NCBI GenBank assembly: GCA_036186865.1
Contig: AP025062.1
Location: 5,799,871 to 5,863,870, forward strand
Direction of reading: 5' to 3'
Source: Eustoma russellianum
Taxonomy: Eukaryota; Streptophyta; Magnoliopsida; Gentianales; Gentianaceae
DNA: 64,000 bases
The notes below the pieces were generated by a model. It saw only the letters and a list, made by a program, of their open reading frames with translations, made no database searches and was not told the origin of the DNA. Below, in pieces: positions 19,737 through 29,405 of the stretch. Each line of letters begins with the position of its first letter. Within the stretch, counting starts at the first letter, position 1. A program made the translations under genes and the position numbers.

Positions 19737-21170
19737 TAGAGTTAGACCACCATCAAGAGTCTATTTTGAGCCCATTTCTATTTGCAATTGTCCTCGACGA
19801 GCCATCAAAGCCGATCTAGGAGGCAGTTCCGTGGTGTGTGTTTTTTGCTGACGATATCGTATTATTCACAGAGAATAGACATATCCTGAGTATGAGACTA
19901 GAGCAGTAGAGAGGTGTTTTAGAGAGAAAATGTCTAATGATTAGTCGTTCTATGACCGAGTATCTTCACTGCGACTTCAGCGACGCAGCCGACAGTGAAA
20001 ATAGCCAGCTCACATCGAGAGTGAAGTGATACCACGGGTAAGTAAGTTCATGTACATAAAATCATTTGTACAGCATGATAGGGATATAGATAGTGATGTA
20101 GCTAGGGCTATTAATCGAACTGAATGGTTCACGAGCTGTTTGAGTTTGAACCGTATTCGGTTCGAGTTCCTTCGTTAATTTTACTTAAACGAGCCAAATT
20201 CAAACACCGATTTGGGTTTGTTTAGTTAAACGAGTCAAACTGTTTACGAACAGTTCGTCTCGTTTAAAAAGTTACAGTGTTATCGAACAGAATTCGAACC
20301 AATTTTAAAGCTCGTTTAGCTAAACGAACTGAGCCGAATAGTTCGTTTAGCTAAACGAATCCGAATTCAAAAACCTAGTATTCGGCTCGGCTCGGTTTGT
20401 TAACACCCCTAGATGTAGCGCACCGAGTTCAAGTAGACTGGTGTAGGTGGAGGGCGGCTCACATGTGCTGTGTGACAAGAATTTTCCAACTAAAAATAAA
20501 GGGAAAATTTTACAGGGTGGCAGTGCGGTGGCAATGTTATATGAAACAGACTACTGGGCCATCAAGAGGACACAGTCGCAGAAGATGAAAGTGGTAGAGA
20601 TGAGCATGCTGAGGTGGATGTGTAGGCATATAAGGATAGATTGGATGAGAAATGAGGCATTTAGGGAAAGGTTATGGGTGGTTAGTATAGCAGATAAGAT
20701 AAATCAGGAAGACTGAGATGGTTTGGACATGTCAAGAGGAGACAGATAACGGCGTCTGTCAGAATAGTTGAAAACCTCATTGTAGAGGGAAAATGAGTAA
20801 CGGCATGCCCAAACTGACTTTGGATGGACGGATTATGCATGACATACTAGATTTGCACATCTCTGAGGACATGACCTAGGATAGGAGTTCATGGAGGCAG
20901 GGGATTAAGGTTAACGGGGGTTAGGCAGGATGTAGGGGCACCTTAGATTATATTTAGGGGCTTAAATACTCTCTACACTTTAGGTTGCTTTGCACTTTTT
21001 TGTTTTTGTCTTTACCTTTTATTATTTGTGCATATACACGTTTATGACTATTTTAATATTGGAAGTTTTCTATTTGTATTTACTAAATTCATTCACTAAC
21101 ATACTAGCATCCGGTATCTATATTAATGTGTCACCTATATATGTACATTTATCTATGTATGTACATATAG
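19737..21170 (+). mobile_element. RTE-type LINE, 3' part, interrupted by a MITE
   Basis: Decayed RT C-terminus and tail of an RTE-clade LINE. The start matches the RTE block before and around the FADD box (LSPFLFAIVLDE-like near 19765-19800, then VVCVFCADDIVLF-like near 19830). Next come YLHCDFSDAA, the VAHRVQ...WCRWRAA block (20413-20460, after the MITE), MLRWMCRHIRIDWMRNEAF (near 20610-20665) and a non-coding tail. Several frameshifts and stops. The non-coding tail (about 20960-21130) matches 40600-40750 of the third RTE copy. Part of the element is repeated at 21171. Confidence 0.85.
20103..20411. mobile_element. hAT-like MITE inserted in the RTE LINE
   Basis: 309 bp non-autonomous element starting TAGGGCTATTAATCGAAC and ending GTTTGTTAACACCCCTA (inverted: TAGGGGTGTTAACAAAC). 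It is flanked by the 8-bp target duplication GATGTAGC (20095-20102 and 20412-20419), which is typical of hAT transposons. The interior is built of TTCGTTTAGCTAAACGAA palindromes. Removing it with one duplication rejoins the LINE reading DSDVA|HRVQ. Confidence 0.92.
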
Positions 21171-21405
21171 GGTGGCAGTGCGGTGGAAATGTTATATGAA
21201 ACAGACTGCTGGGCCATCAAGAGGACACAGTCGCAGAAGATGGAAGTGGTAGAGATGAGTATGCTGAGGTGGATGTGTAGGCATATAAGGATAGACCGGA
21301 TGGAAAATGAGGCATTTAGGGAAATGTTAGGGGTGGTTAGTATAGCAGATAAGATAAAGGAGGAAGACTGAGATGGTTTGGACATGTCAAGAGGAGACAG
21401 ATAAC
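21171..21405 (+). repeat. Second partial copy of the RTE LINE RT end
   Basis: GGGTGGCAGTGCGGTGG... repeats 20514-20750 with few changes (MLRWMCRHIRIDRMENEAF here). It follows the tail of the first copy without a poly-A or tail junction, so it looks like a tandem duplication with a unit of about 655 bp. It is cut off at ATAAC (21401-21405) by LTR-like sequence. Confidence 0.8.
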
Positions 21406-22139
21406 TGTTGGACCGTGCACCTGCAATAAACACCACTAGAGGGGGGGTGAATAGTGGTTAGCGAAAATTACACTACAACCCTTTGTTAAAATCCCCTTTG
21501 AAAACAGAATCTGAAACCACCTCAGATTCAGAACCCGTTTTTCAAAAATTCACAAATAATTGTACACAACTCCAAAAATTATGAAAATTTCCAGAATTTA
21601 ACTTCAATGAGTTAACAAGACTCTATCGAAAAATCAGACAAAAATAAGATCGTTTGACCCTTCAAATAAATAAAAAGATTCAGATGGTAAATCTGGACAG
21701 AATTGGACAGAATGTTGCTGATTTTGCAAAACGTGTTTCTCTTTGAATACTCAACCAAAAAGGTTGATCTTTATATCAAAACACTCCTTAGGATGTGTAG
21801 ATGAAGTTTCCAAAAGGCCCTGACCTTAACCAACTCTTGAAAAATACAAAATTTATGTTTTCTCAAAACTGGTCAGATTGCATCCAGATTGGAGCAGTTA
21901 TCTTGCAAAGACTGAAAGACTAACTTTCCCTTGCTCAAATCAAGTGATTCTTGTTGCAAATGAAAGCTAACAGTCTGAAGTATAACTTCACCAAAAATCA
22001 CGAATTTTGAAAGTGTTTAGATATTTTTTCAAATTGTGAGAAATTGTGTGAAAACTGCAGAAAATAACTCAAAAAAAAAACTGCAGAAAACTTCGTTTGT
22101 ATTGACAAAATTGTGAGAAATTGTGTGTGTGTCATGAAA
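21406..22139 (+). other. LTR-like sequence of unclear type
   Basis: Begins TGTTGGACCGTGCACCTGCA at an abrupt break in the RTE sequence and contains AGAGGGGGGGTGAATAGTG, a block I associate with plant LTR elements. No coding domain is seen and the right end was not found; a copia pol fragment starts near 22140. The boundaries are tentative and no matching target repeat was identified. Confidence 0.35.
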
Positions 22140-23290
22140 ACAGCTTTGTCCAGACCAGACGTAGTATGTAAGCTTCAAAAGTCCTTATACGGGTTAAAGC
22201 AAGCTAGTAGGGAGTGGAACGCTAAATTGACGTAGTTCCTGCAAGCTAAAGGATTTTCTCAATCAAAACATGATTATACGTTGTTTACCAAGGAGTTGGA
22301 CAGTCCACATTGGTTCTTTTGGTGTATGTGGATGACATCATTGTCACTTGTGACAATGAGGGGGCCATAGAGGATGTTAAGGCTGCTCTACACAAGGAAT
22401 TTCAGATCAAGAATTTAGGGCCACTAAGGTATTTTCTGGGCATAGAAGTGGCTAAGGCAAAGGACAGGATACTGATTAATCAAAGGAAATATACCTTGGA
22501 GCTGCTGAAACAAGATGGGTTTTTGGAGTGTAAACCTGCTAGAAGTCCAATGGAAACTCATTCCAGCCTTCGCACAATGATTCATCGTTGGTTGAAGACA
22601 CATCAACATATAGAAGACTCATTGAAAAACTCATCTACCTCACTATCAATAGGCCAGATATAGCATTTCATGTTCAGCAATTGAGTCAATTTTTAGATTC
22701 TCCCACAGAGAACCATCTCAAAGCCACCCACAGAGTACTTATGTACCTAAAAGGGGACAATTGGACAAGGGTAGTTGTTCCCCAGTTCAGGTGATCTTAG
22801 ACTGAAAAGATTTGTGGACTCAGACTGGGGAGGATATCATGAGACTAGAAAGTCTGTCACTAGATACTGTGTGTTTTTTAGAGGTGCTTTAGTGTCTTAG
22901 AAGGCCAAGAAACAGTCTACCGTATCAAGATCTTCTGTTGAGGCAGAATACAGAGCGATTGCAGCTGTGACATGTGAGATCCAGTGGTTGTTATATCTCT
23001 GCAGAGACTTGAGGCTTAATAAGCAGATGCCAGTGGAGATATTCTGTGATAGAAAAAATGCTATATACCTTGCTGAAAATCCAGTTTTCCATGAGAGAAC
23101 CAAGCATATAGAAATAGATTTCCATATAGTGCGATATAAAATTCAAGAAGGGGTGTTCAAATTGATGCCAATTAGGACTGAGCTGCAGCTGACTGATTTG
23201 TTCACTAAGGCATTGGATACCAGAAGGTTACAACTGTTATTAGGTTCTCTTGGAACATACAACATTTACACCAAGCCTAGCTTGAGGGGG
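22140..23290 (+). mobile_element. Second Ty1/copia element, 3' part of pol (RT and RNase H), decayed
   Basis: Starts inside RT (KSLYGLKQASREWNAKL, near 22180-22230). It continues with the catalytic LVYVDDIIVTCDN (near 22318-22356), YFLGIEVAKAKDR, INRPDIAFHVQQLSQFLDSP (22650-22705), the RNase H segment SRSSVEAEYRAIA, and LTDLFTKALDTRRL near the end. Frameshifts separate these blocks. The Trp of the block before SRSSVEAEYR reads TAG (22898-22900), as in the first copia fragment. It ends with the GAGGGGG polypurine tract. Only the 3' end is present, so it was truncated or recombined on insertion. Confidence 0.92.
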
Positions 23291-23850
23291 TGTCAAAATG
23301 ATGAGACCGTGTAATGGTGATGATAATTCAGTTGGACAGAGTGGTGTAGGAGGCAACTGTTTGCAATGCAGGTTCAGTTGATCACATTCACAGATTGGCA
23401 ATCTTACATGGAAAGGAATGCAAGGCAGAAGTTACAAGGCAGTGAGGAATGAAGGAGAGTGGCCATGGCTGCAGTTGGTTACTTGGTTGGTGCTGTGGTG
23501 TGACCGGGTAAAGTAGCAGAAGTGCGCGCGTATTTGTTTGAATGTGGAGAATTACGTTTATGTCCTTGTCTTGAGCTGGGAGGAATGTAATTAGTTAGGG
23601 ACATTTATGTAATTTCATGGTGGTAGTTATTTGTCTTCCACCTTCATATATACGTATGGAGAAGGTAGAGGAAGAGCAGATTTTCCAGCCTTTTGTAAAC
23701 ATTGCGTCTAGCCTCTTCCAAGATCAATGAGCAGTTATCAGAATTCTTCCTCTCATTTTTCTCTCTCTTGCTCTCAACTTCGTCTTCCTTAATTCTTCTT
23801 CATTCATTTGTGTTAATTGCTGTGTATGTGCATTGATTCAAAAATTCACA
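23291..23850 (+). repeat. 3' LTR of the second copia element
   Basis: TGTCAAAATGATGAG ... AAAATTCACA, 560 bp, directly after the polypurine tract. It contains CATATATACGT (about 23644), a TATA-like site. The right boundary rests on the TTCACA end, the same last bases as the first copia LTR. Confidence 0.7.
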
Positions 23851-24330
23851 CTAAAAAAATTTGGTTGTCCAAAGTGAAGGGGGGCAAGGACTAAAAAGTC
23901 TTACACAGTTTAAGACTCGACCTTGTCTCTTTTGTTGAATTGATTGATGAGAATGTTCTGAATGTTAATCCTAAATTCCTAGCAACAAGTGAAGGAAAAA
24001 ACATTACCAGAGAATTTTGTGGCGAATAAGCATGCACATAATCATAACCTGTGTATTTGTAGCAGAAAATGAACGTTTGCATACTATAAGCAACAATTCA
24101 AAAGATAAAGAAGTCTCGTTAATTTCTTCATGTTCATTCCTACTCCACTTGCTTCCCTTTTTATCCTCAACTGTGTATTTGTCGCATAAAACGAATACAC
24201 GTTCACACACTATAAGCAAGACGAGTGATTGAACATTGATGGAACATCAAAAACTTGAAAAAGATTTAAACCAATTCATTCAACGAAAAGAAAAGTTTGG
24301 ATTTTGTCTTATATAATTCAACTTATGCAG
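23851..24330. other. Spacer without recognised genes
   Basis: 480 bp of AT-rich sequence containing two similar segments (about 24045-24095 and 24170-24225) built around TGTATTTGT.GCA, ACGTT and CACTATAAGCAA, probably an old local duplication. Open frames on both strands are short and low in information. Confidence 0.35.
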
Positions 24331-24475
24331 GTACATATAGAGCCGGGGGTCTCACTGGAAGCAGACAGCAGAAGCTATCGCTAGGGTCTGGGGAGGATAA
24401 GTGGTAGGCAAACAATACCTCTGTCCCAAGGGATAGAGAGTCTGCTTCCAGTGAGACTCCCGGCTCTATATGTAT
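24331..24475. repeat. 36-bp inverted repeat at the 3' end of the minus-strand RTE LINE
   Basis: Arms 24331-24366 and 24440-24475 are complementary with two mismatches, spaced by 73 bp. The left arm begins GTACATATAGAGCCGGGGGT. The right arm belongs to the normal RTE 3' tail (compare 40755-40790 on the plus strand). The left arm replaces the usual terminal GTTGGGATATA... segment. Confidence 0.9.
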
Positions 24476-25631
24476 CGGCATAAATAACATAATAATAGAG
24501 ATATGATGTGCTAGTGTTAGTGAGAGAATTCATGAACTACCAAAAAGAGGCTTTCAATATTAAAATACACATAACGTGTATATGTACATGTAATGCAAAA
24601 CAACAGTAAAACATAAACAAACAAGTGCAAAGTCAACCTAAAGCGTAGATATTGTCTATGCCTATCTATATCCCTAAATATGCTCTAAGGTGCCCCTATA
24701 TATGACCTATACCTCGTTAACCTTAATCTCCATGAACTCCTGTCCTGGACCATGTCCTCAGAGAGGTACAAATCTAGTAGGTCGTGCCTAATCTGCTCAT
24801 CCCAAGTCAGTTTGGGCCTGCCTTTATTCCTGTTCTCCTTCAAAATGAGGCTTTTAATTGATCTGACCGACGCCATTGTCTGTCTCCGCTTGACATGCCC
24901 AAACCATCTCATTCTTCCTTCTCTTATCTTATTTGATATACTAACCACGCCTAACCTTTCTTGGAACGCCTCGTTTCTGATCCGGTCTAGCATTGTATGC
25001 ATACACATCCACCTCAACATCTTCATCTCTGCCACTTCCATCTTCTGCAATTGTGACCTCTTGATGGCCCACCAGTATGTCCCATATAGCATTGCTGGTC
25101 GCACTGCCACCCTATGAAATTTTTTCTTTAATTTAGTTGGGAAATTCTTGTCACACAGCACCCCTGAGGCCGCCCTCCATCTACACCAGCTTGATTGAAC
25201 TCGGTGTGCGACATCACTATCTATGTCTCCATTCTGCTGCACAAATGATCCTAGGTACTTAAACTTACTTACTTGTGGTACCACTTGACCATCGATGGTG
25301 AGCTAGCTATTCTCAATGTCGGCTATGCTGCTGAAGTCGCAGTGCAGATACTCGGCCTTAGAACGGCTAATCCTTAAGTCTTTTCTCTCTAAAACACATC
25401 TCCACTGCTCTAGCCTCATACTAAGGGTATGTCTACTCTCTGCGACTAATACAATATCGTCATCAAAAAGCATACATCACGGAGCTGTCTCTTGTATCGA
25501 CTTTGACAACTCGTCAAGAACAACAGTAAAAAGAAATGGGCTCAAAGATTTTACGTTATACACTCAAGTAAAGGTCAGCCTAAGTCCCTATCCGACAGAG
25601 CAAGTGATTAAGAAGGGACAAGAAAATATAC
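24367..25631 (-). mobile_element. RTE-type LINE, minus strand, RT C-terminus and 3' tail
   Basis: Minus-strand frame 25284-24685 (199 codons) is open and reads QVSKFKYLGSFVQQNGDIDS, VAHRVQSSWCRWRAASGVLC, MLRWMCMHTMLDRIRNEAF, RMRWFGHVKRR and RPKLTWDEQIRHDLL, the conserved C-terminal block of plant RTE reverse transcriptases. Upstream (25285-25560) the RT core continues in broken frames, with GLSPFLFTVVLDELSKS-like and DDDIVLVAESRHTL-like blocks. The 5' side is cut near the Ty3 element B insertion at 25632; I do not see LINE sequence resume after 35113. The tail ends in the inverted repeat. Confidence 0.88.
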
Positions 25632-26434
25632 TGTTACGCCACGCACCCTCCAGAACGTGATTAAATGAGAGAAAGAATTTTAAGAAATTAATAATCAATT
25701 AATTAGCAAATAATCTTGGTTTAAATATTAGAATTTAATAATTAAAGAAAAAGGAAGTAATTAGAATACAATTTAGAAATTCAAGTTTTGTCATTTCCCA
25801 TAAATAAAAACTGACAGAACGTCAGTTTTCTCCCATTTCTCAGAAAAGCGTCGACTCCTTCTCCTCCCAAAGCCCTAGCTGATTTCTACAAGCCATATGT
25901 GAGGAAGACAGCCTTCAGGAATCAATTTAAAATCCTTTCCGTTGTTCATTCCGATTATCAATAATCTAAGGCAAGTAATCTTTTTATAAGTTCCTACGAT
26001 TTGTGAAGAAAAAGGCCTTACTTTTGTATTAAAATTGGATCACTATGCAGTATTCTACCCTTGTTTATCTTTTGTGAATTACATGCAATTTCTGTGTTTT
26101 GGATTTGATGTTTTGGCCATTGTACGTTGAAAAATCTAATTTGATGTTGGTGAATATGTGAATTCCAGTAAATCCTCAGAATCCCCTTTGCTGTAGTTGA
26201 ATTGCTATGATAGGGTTCAAGGGTGAAAGGCGGGATCTTTGGATTTGTAGGTTGGAATCTTGGAGTTCTAGGATTGAATCCTTGTTTTGTATGTGTGAAG
26301 TGTTCAATTTGTATTTTAAGCATGAGATGATAGCAGGGATTAGGCCTGGAATGATTGGGATGTAGTTTGGGAACGATTGGAGTTTTGGTTCTGTAGTTTC
26401 TGCAGAAATCGCAAAGAAATTTTCTGGGTTCGCA

Positions 26435-26672
26435 GACATCGATCGATCGATGTCATCGACTGATGTACATCGATCAATCAATGTAGAGGGAGGGAGAGAC
26501 TGATGTAACACAGAAATTATACTAACGGACTTCGATCGATCGATGTGAGGGTATAAAGTCACATCAATCGATCGATGTAGGCAGGAGGATCGAATGATGT
26601 AAGACAGAAAGTATACTGACGGACTTCAATCGATCGATGAGAGGGAATGAAGCCACATCGATCGATCGATGT
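26435..26672. repeat. CGATCGATCG palindrome array in element B LTR
   Basis: Six palindrome-like sites. The first is GACATCGATCGATCGATGTC (26435-26454) and the last ACATCGATCGATCGATGT (26655-26672). The spacers contain ACTGATGTA, GACAGAAAGTATACTGACGG and similar. The matching array in the 3' LTR runs from 33664 to about 33902. It occupies the same LTR position as the array of element A. Confidence 0.88.
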
Positions 26673-27102
26673 AGGGGATGATGTCAACCAGTTTTATGGG
26701 AAGGATCAGAGAAAGAAAGTGAAACCAGATGACCAATTGGGGAACCTTAGAGACTTCGTAGGACCTGATTGAGGTTAGTGGAACACGACCTAAGATGGTG
26801 AATCAACGGTGAGGGCTTCGTAAGGTATTTGAACTGGACTTCAGAGAGAATGTCTAAGGGGTTAAGGATGAATGTTTGAGGCTTCGATAAGGTTCAAATG
26901 GAATGTATGAGGATGTCTACTATCTTCCTGGTGTCCCTAGTATGAATGTTAATGTTGAGGTATGCGCGAACGTGCGAATGAGAGGAGTCTCAAGTGATTG
27001 AATGACATGTTGATTGTGCGTCTTTGCATCATGGCACTTGCGTTTGCATTATGTTCAGAAAAGAGCTGTTCCTTGGCACATGGTATAAATTTTTCGAAAT
27101 GA

Positions 27103-27274
27103 GCTGTGATGCGTTGCAGGGTATAAAGACAAGCTGTAACCATCTCAGGGTATAAAGTGAGCTGTAATGAGACACAGGGTATAAAGACAAGCTGTGGATC
27201 ATTACAGGGTATAAAGTTAAGCTGTGATGTGTCACATGGTATAAAGACAAGCTGTGGCCCATCACATGGTATAA
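27103..27274 (+). repeat. Six short tandem units, loop-less counterpart of the hairpin array
   Basis: Units of about 28 bp of the type GCTGTGATG-CGTTGCAGG-GTATAAAGACAA, six copies. They correspond to the outer stem arms of element A's hairpins with the CCGGGATGG...CCGGGG core absent. Repeated at 34342-34514 in the 3' LTR. Confidence 0.85.
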
Positions 27275-28243
27275 AGTTATATGACCAGACATTGTGATAT
27301 GCATTGCACTATTTTGGAAAGTATTGCATAAGCATCTGGGATTGTGTAGTGTAGAGAATTATTTGAAATGGCATGCATCATGTGTTCCGTTCTGATATGA
27401 TGATTTTTATATAAGTGACTCATTGTTTACTTGTGTGATACTTGTTCTTTACTTCTATTATGCAAGTAAAACCAAATTTTGGAATAATTTAGGACATGTG
27501 CCCCAATTTCCCCTTGATATTGATATTCACTCATGTCTTGCCATGTGATGATCCCGTATGTCTTATAAGCGGGTTACTTGCTAGCATTTTTTGCTAAGGG
27601 TTCTACCCGTTGTTTTGCAGATGAACCTGAGTATGACATGATTTTCATTGAGGACGACGGCGAGTGGGATAAATGGGGTTCTTAGAGTTTATATTGGGAG
27701 TTGTTCTAGACTACTTCTTATTATCTTTACCTTCTTTCATTCATTTGAGGGTTAGATGGCTGCGTCCATAAACAATTTTATGTACTTATGCTTTCGGGAA
27801 CATCGATTTGATGGATCTAGACTTTAAAATTGCATGTGTCTCTGCACTTATTTCTCTTACGTCAGTGATGACGTGTATGTGAGTGTAGTGAAGTATGGTA
27901 GTCCTCTAAGTAGGCTACGACGGGTGCACCGGTTCGTGTCCGCTGTCCGGGCCGGGGCGCTACAGGTGGTATCAAAGCCTAGGCTTCAGATCTATCTCGG
28001 AGACCTTGGTTATGTCATATAGAGTCCTAAGCCATGATTTTGACCTTAAGTTGATCCATAGGTCTAAGTATTTGATATTAGATATATGTTGGATTGGGTT
28101 GGGTGTGTGCGATATAACTTAATTAAAGACTAGACGATTTGTCTCATTTAACGTATGCAAGTTCCGTTCCGTATAACACTTATGAGCCTTCAGTACTATC
28201 TTTTGAATTGGTGAATGCTAATAAACGCTGATCTTGCAGAAAG

Positions 28244-29328
28244 ATGCCTCCTAGAAGAGAAAACCCTAGAAACGGTGGCAACGGAAATGAGAACCCACAG
28301 CCACCGCAGATGGTAATGCCACAGGCACTAATGGACGCTGTAACAGTGATTGCGCAGGGAGTTGCTCAGCAGCAACAGCAGTCTCCTCCTCCACCACCGC
28401 CTTTGCATGGAATACGGTATTATATTGGGGAAATGCGGAAGATGCATACCCCCACCTTTGAAGGGACCACTGACCCAGAGGTGGCTGAGTTCTGGTTGAA
28501 AGAAGTGGAGAAGTGCTTTAGGCTGGTACAGGTGCCTCAAGAGCACAAGGTGGATGTAGCCACGCCCTTGTTGAGTGGCCGAGCTAATGCTTGGTGGAAT
28601 GGTATTCTCCCAAAGATGACTCCCCCTATCTTGTGGAGACAATTCGTTGAGGCCTACAAGGACTATTACGTACCTGAGACTGTGATTCTAGAGAAAATGA
28701 GGCAGTTTGATAAATTGGAGCAAGACATGATGTCTATATCTGACTATGCAGACAGGTTCCACGCCTTGGGAAAATTCACGCACATGGTGTTGGAAAATAA
28801 CAGAATGAAGATGCTCAAGTTCGAGCAAGGTCTAAATCCCCGAATTTGGACAGCTATAGCAGGATCCAGCTTAAAGACCTTTGCTGAAATATTGGATGCA
28901 TGTTGTCGGGTAGAGAGCGACATGCGCAGGTCCCAGCCTATAGAGACTCGTGATAACACGGGCAATAGGCCAAGGGATGATCGGAGTGGAGGTAGACCTA
29001 GACGTTGGGTCAAAATTCCCTAGAAAGGTCAGGCAGGACAATTTTAGAGGGCACTGCAGCAGAGTCAGCCTAATCGACAGGCGCCTGGAGTGTGCCCCCA
29101 TTGCCAGAAAAATCATGTTAGGGAATGCTGGAAGAAGACTAGGGCATGTTTTAAGTGTGGCAAGACAGACACAAGATAAAGGATTGTCCCGAGTGGAAGC
29201 AGAGACCACAGGGATACTCAGGTCCACAGCAACAGCAAAGAGCTAGGCCCAAAACTAATGCCAGATTCCATGTCAGGACGGATGCCGAGGTGCAGGAGAA
29301 CACCGACGTCGTGACATGTATGATTTAA
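28244..29328 (+). pseudogene. gag of element B, broken
   Basis: Starts MPPRRENPRNGGNG at 28244, homologous to element A's Gag throughout. It contains the gag domain (YYIGEMRKMHTPTFEGTTDP ... ISDYADRFHALGKF) and keeps TGG where element A has TAG. Breaks: TAG at 29021-29023 (A has AGA), a further TAG near 29047, and a frameshift inside the zinc knuckle near 29160-29175 (CFKCGK is followed by a shifted frame), so the CCHC motif is lost. It ends with the conserved gag stop (29326-29328) overlapping the start of intron 1. Confidence 0.92.
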
Positions 29329-29405
29329 GTTAAATTTTAGTTGTTTAAGTTGGAATTAAATTTGCTTTACATGAGATTTTCATGTGCTATGCTCTTTGTG
29401 GATAG
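29318..29405 (+). other. Apparent intron 1 of element B
   Basis: 88 nt, ACAT^GTATGATT ... GTGGATAG^GTGCT, at the same codon and phase as intron 1 of element A. The gag stop again lies 8 nt inside. The intron bodies differ in length and sequence more than the flanking exons do. Confidence 0.72.

Larger units (their letters stand above)
25632..27964 (+). repeat. 5' LTR of element B
   Basis: 2333 bp, TGTTACGCCACG ... GGGGCGCTACA. It carries the promoter-proximal hairpin (25807-25829), a palindrome array (26435-26672) with ACATCGATCGATCGATGT units, a short-unit array (27103-27274) and the conserved short frame (27620-27685). Against element A's LTR the ends, the promoter, the CCGTATGTCTTATAAGCGGG block and the final GC-rich segment are conserved; the middle is diverged. 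Confidence 0.93.
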
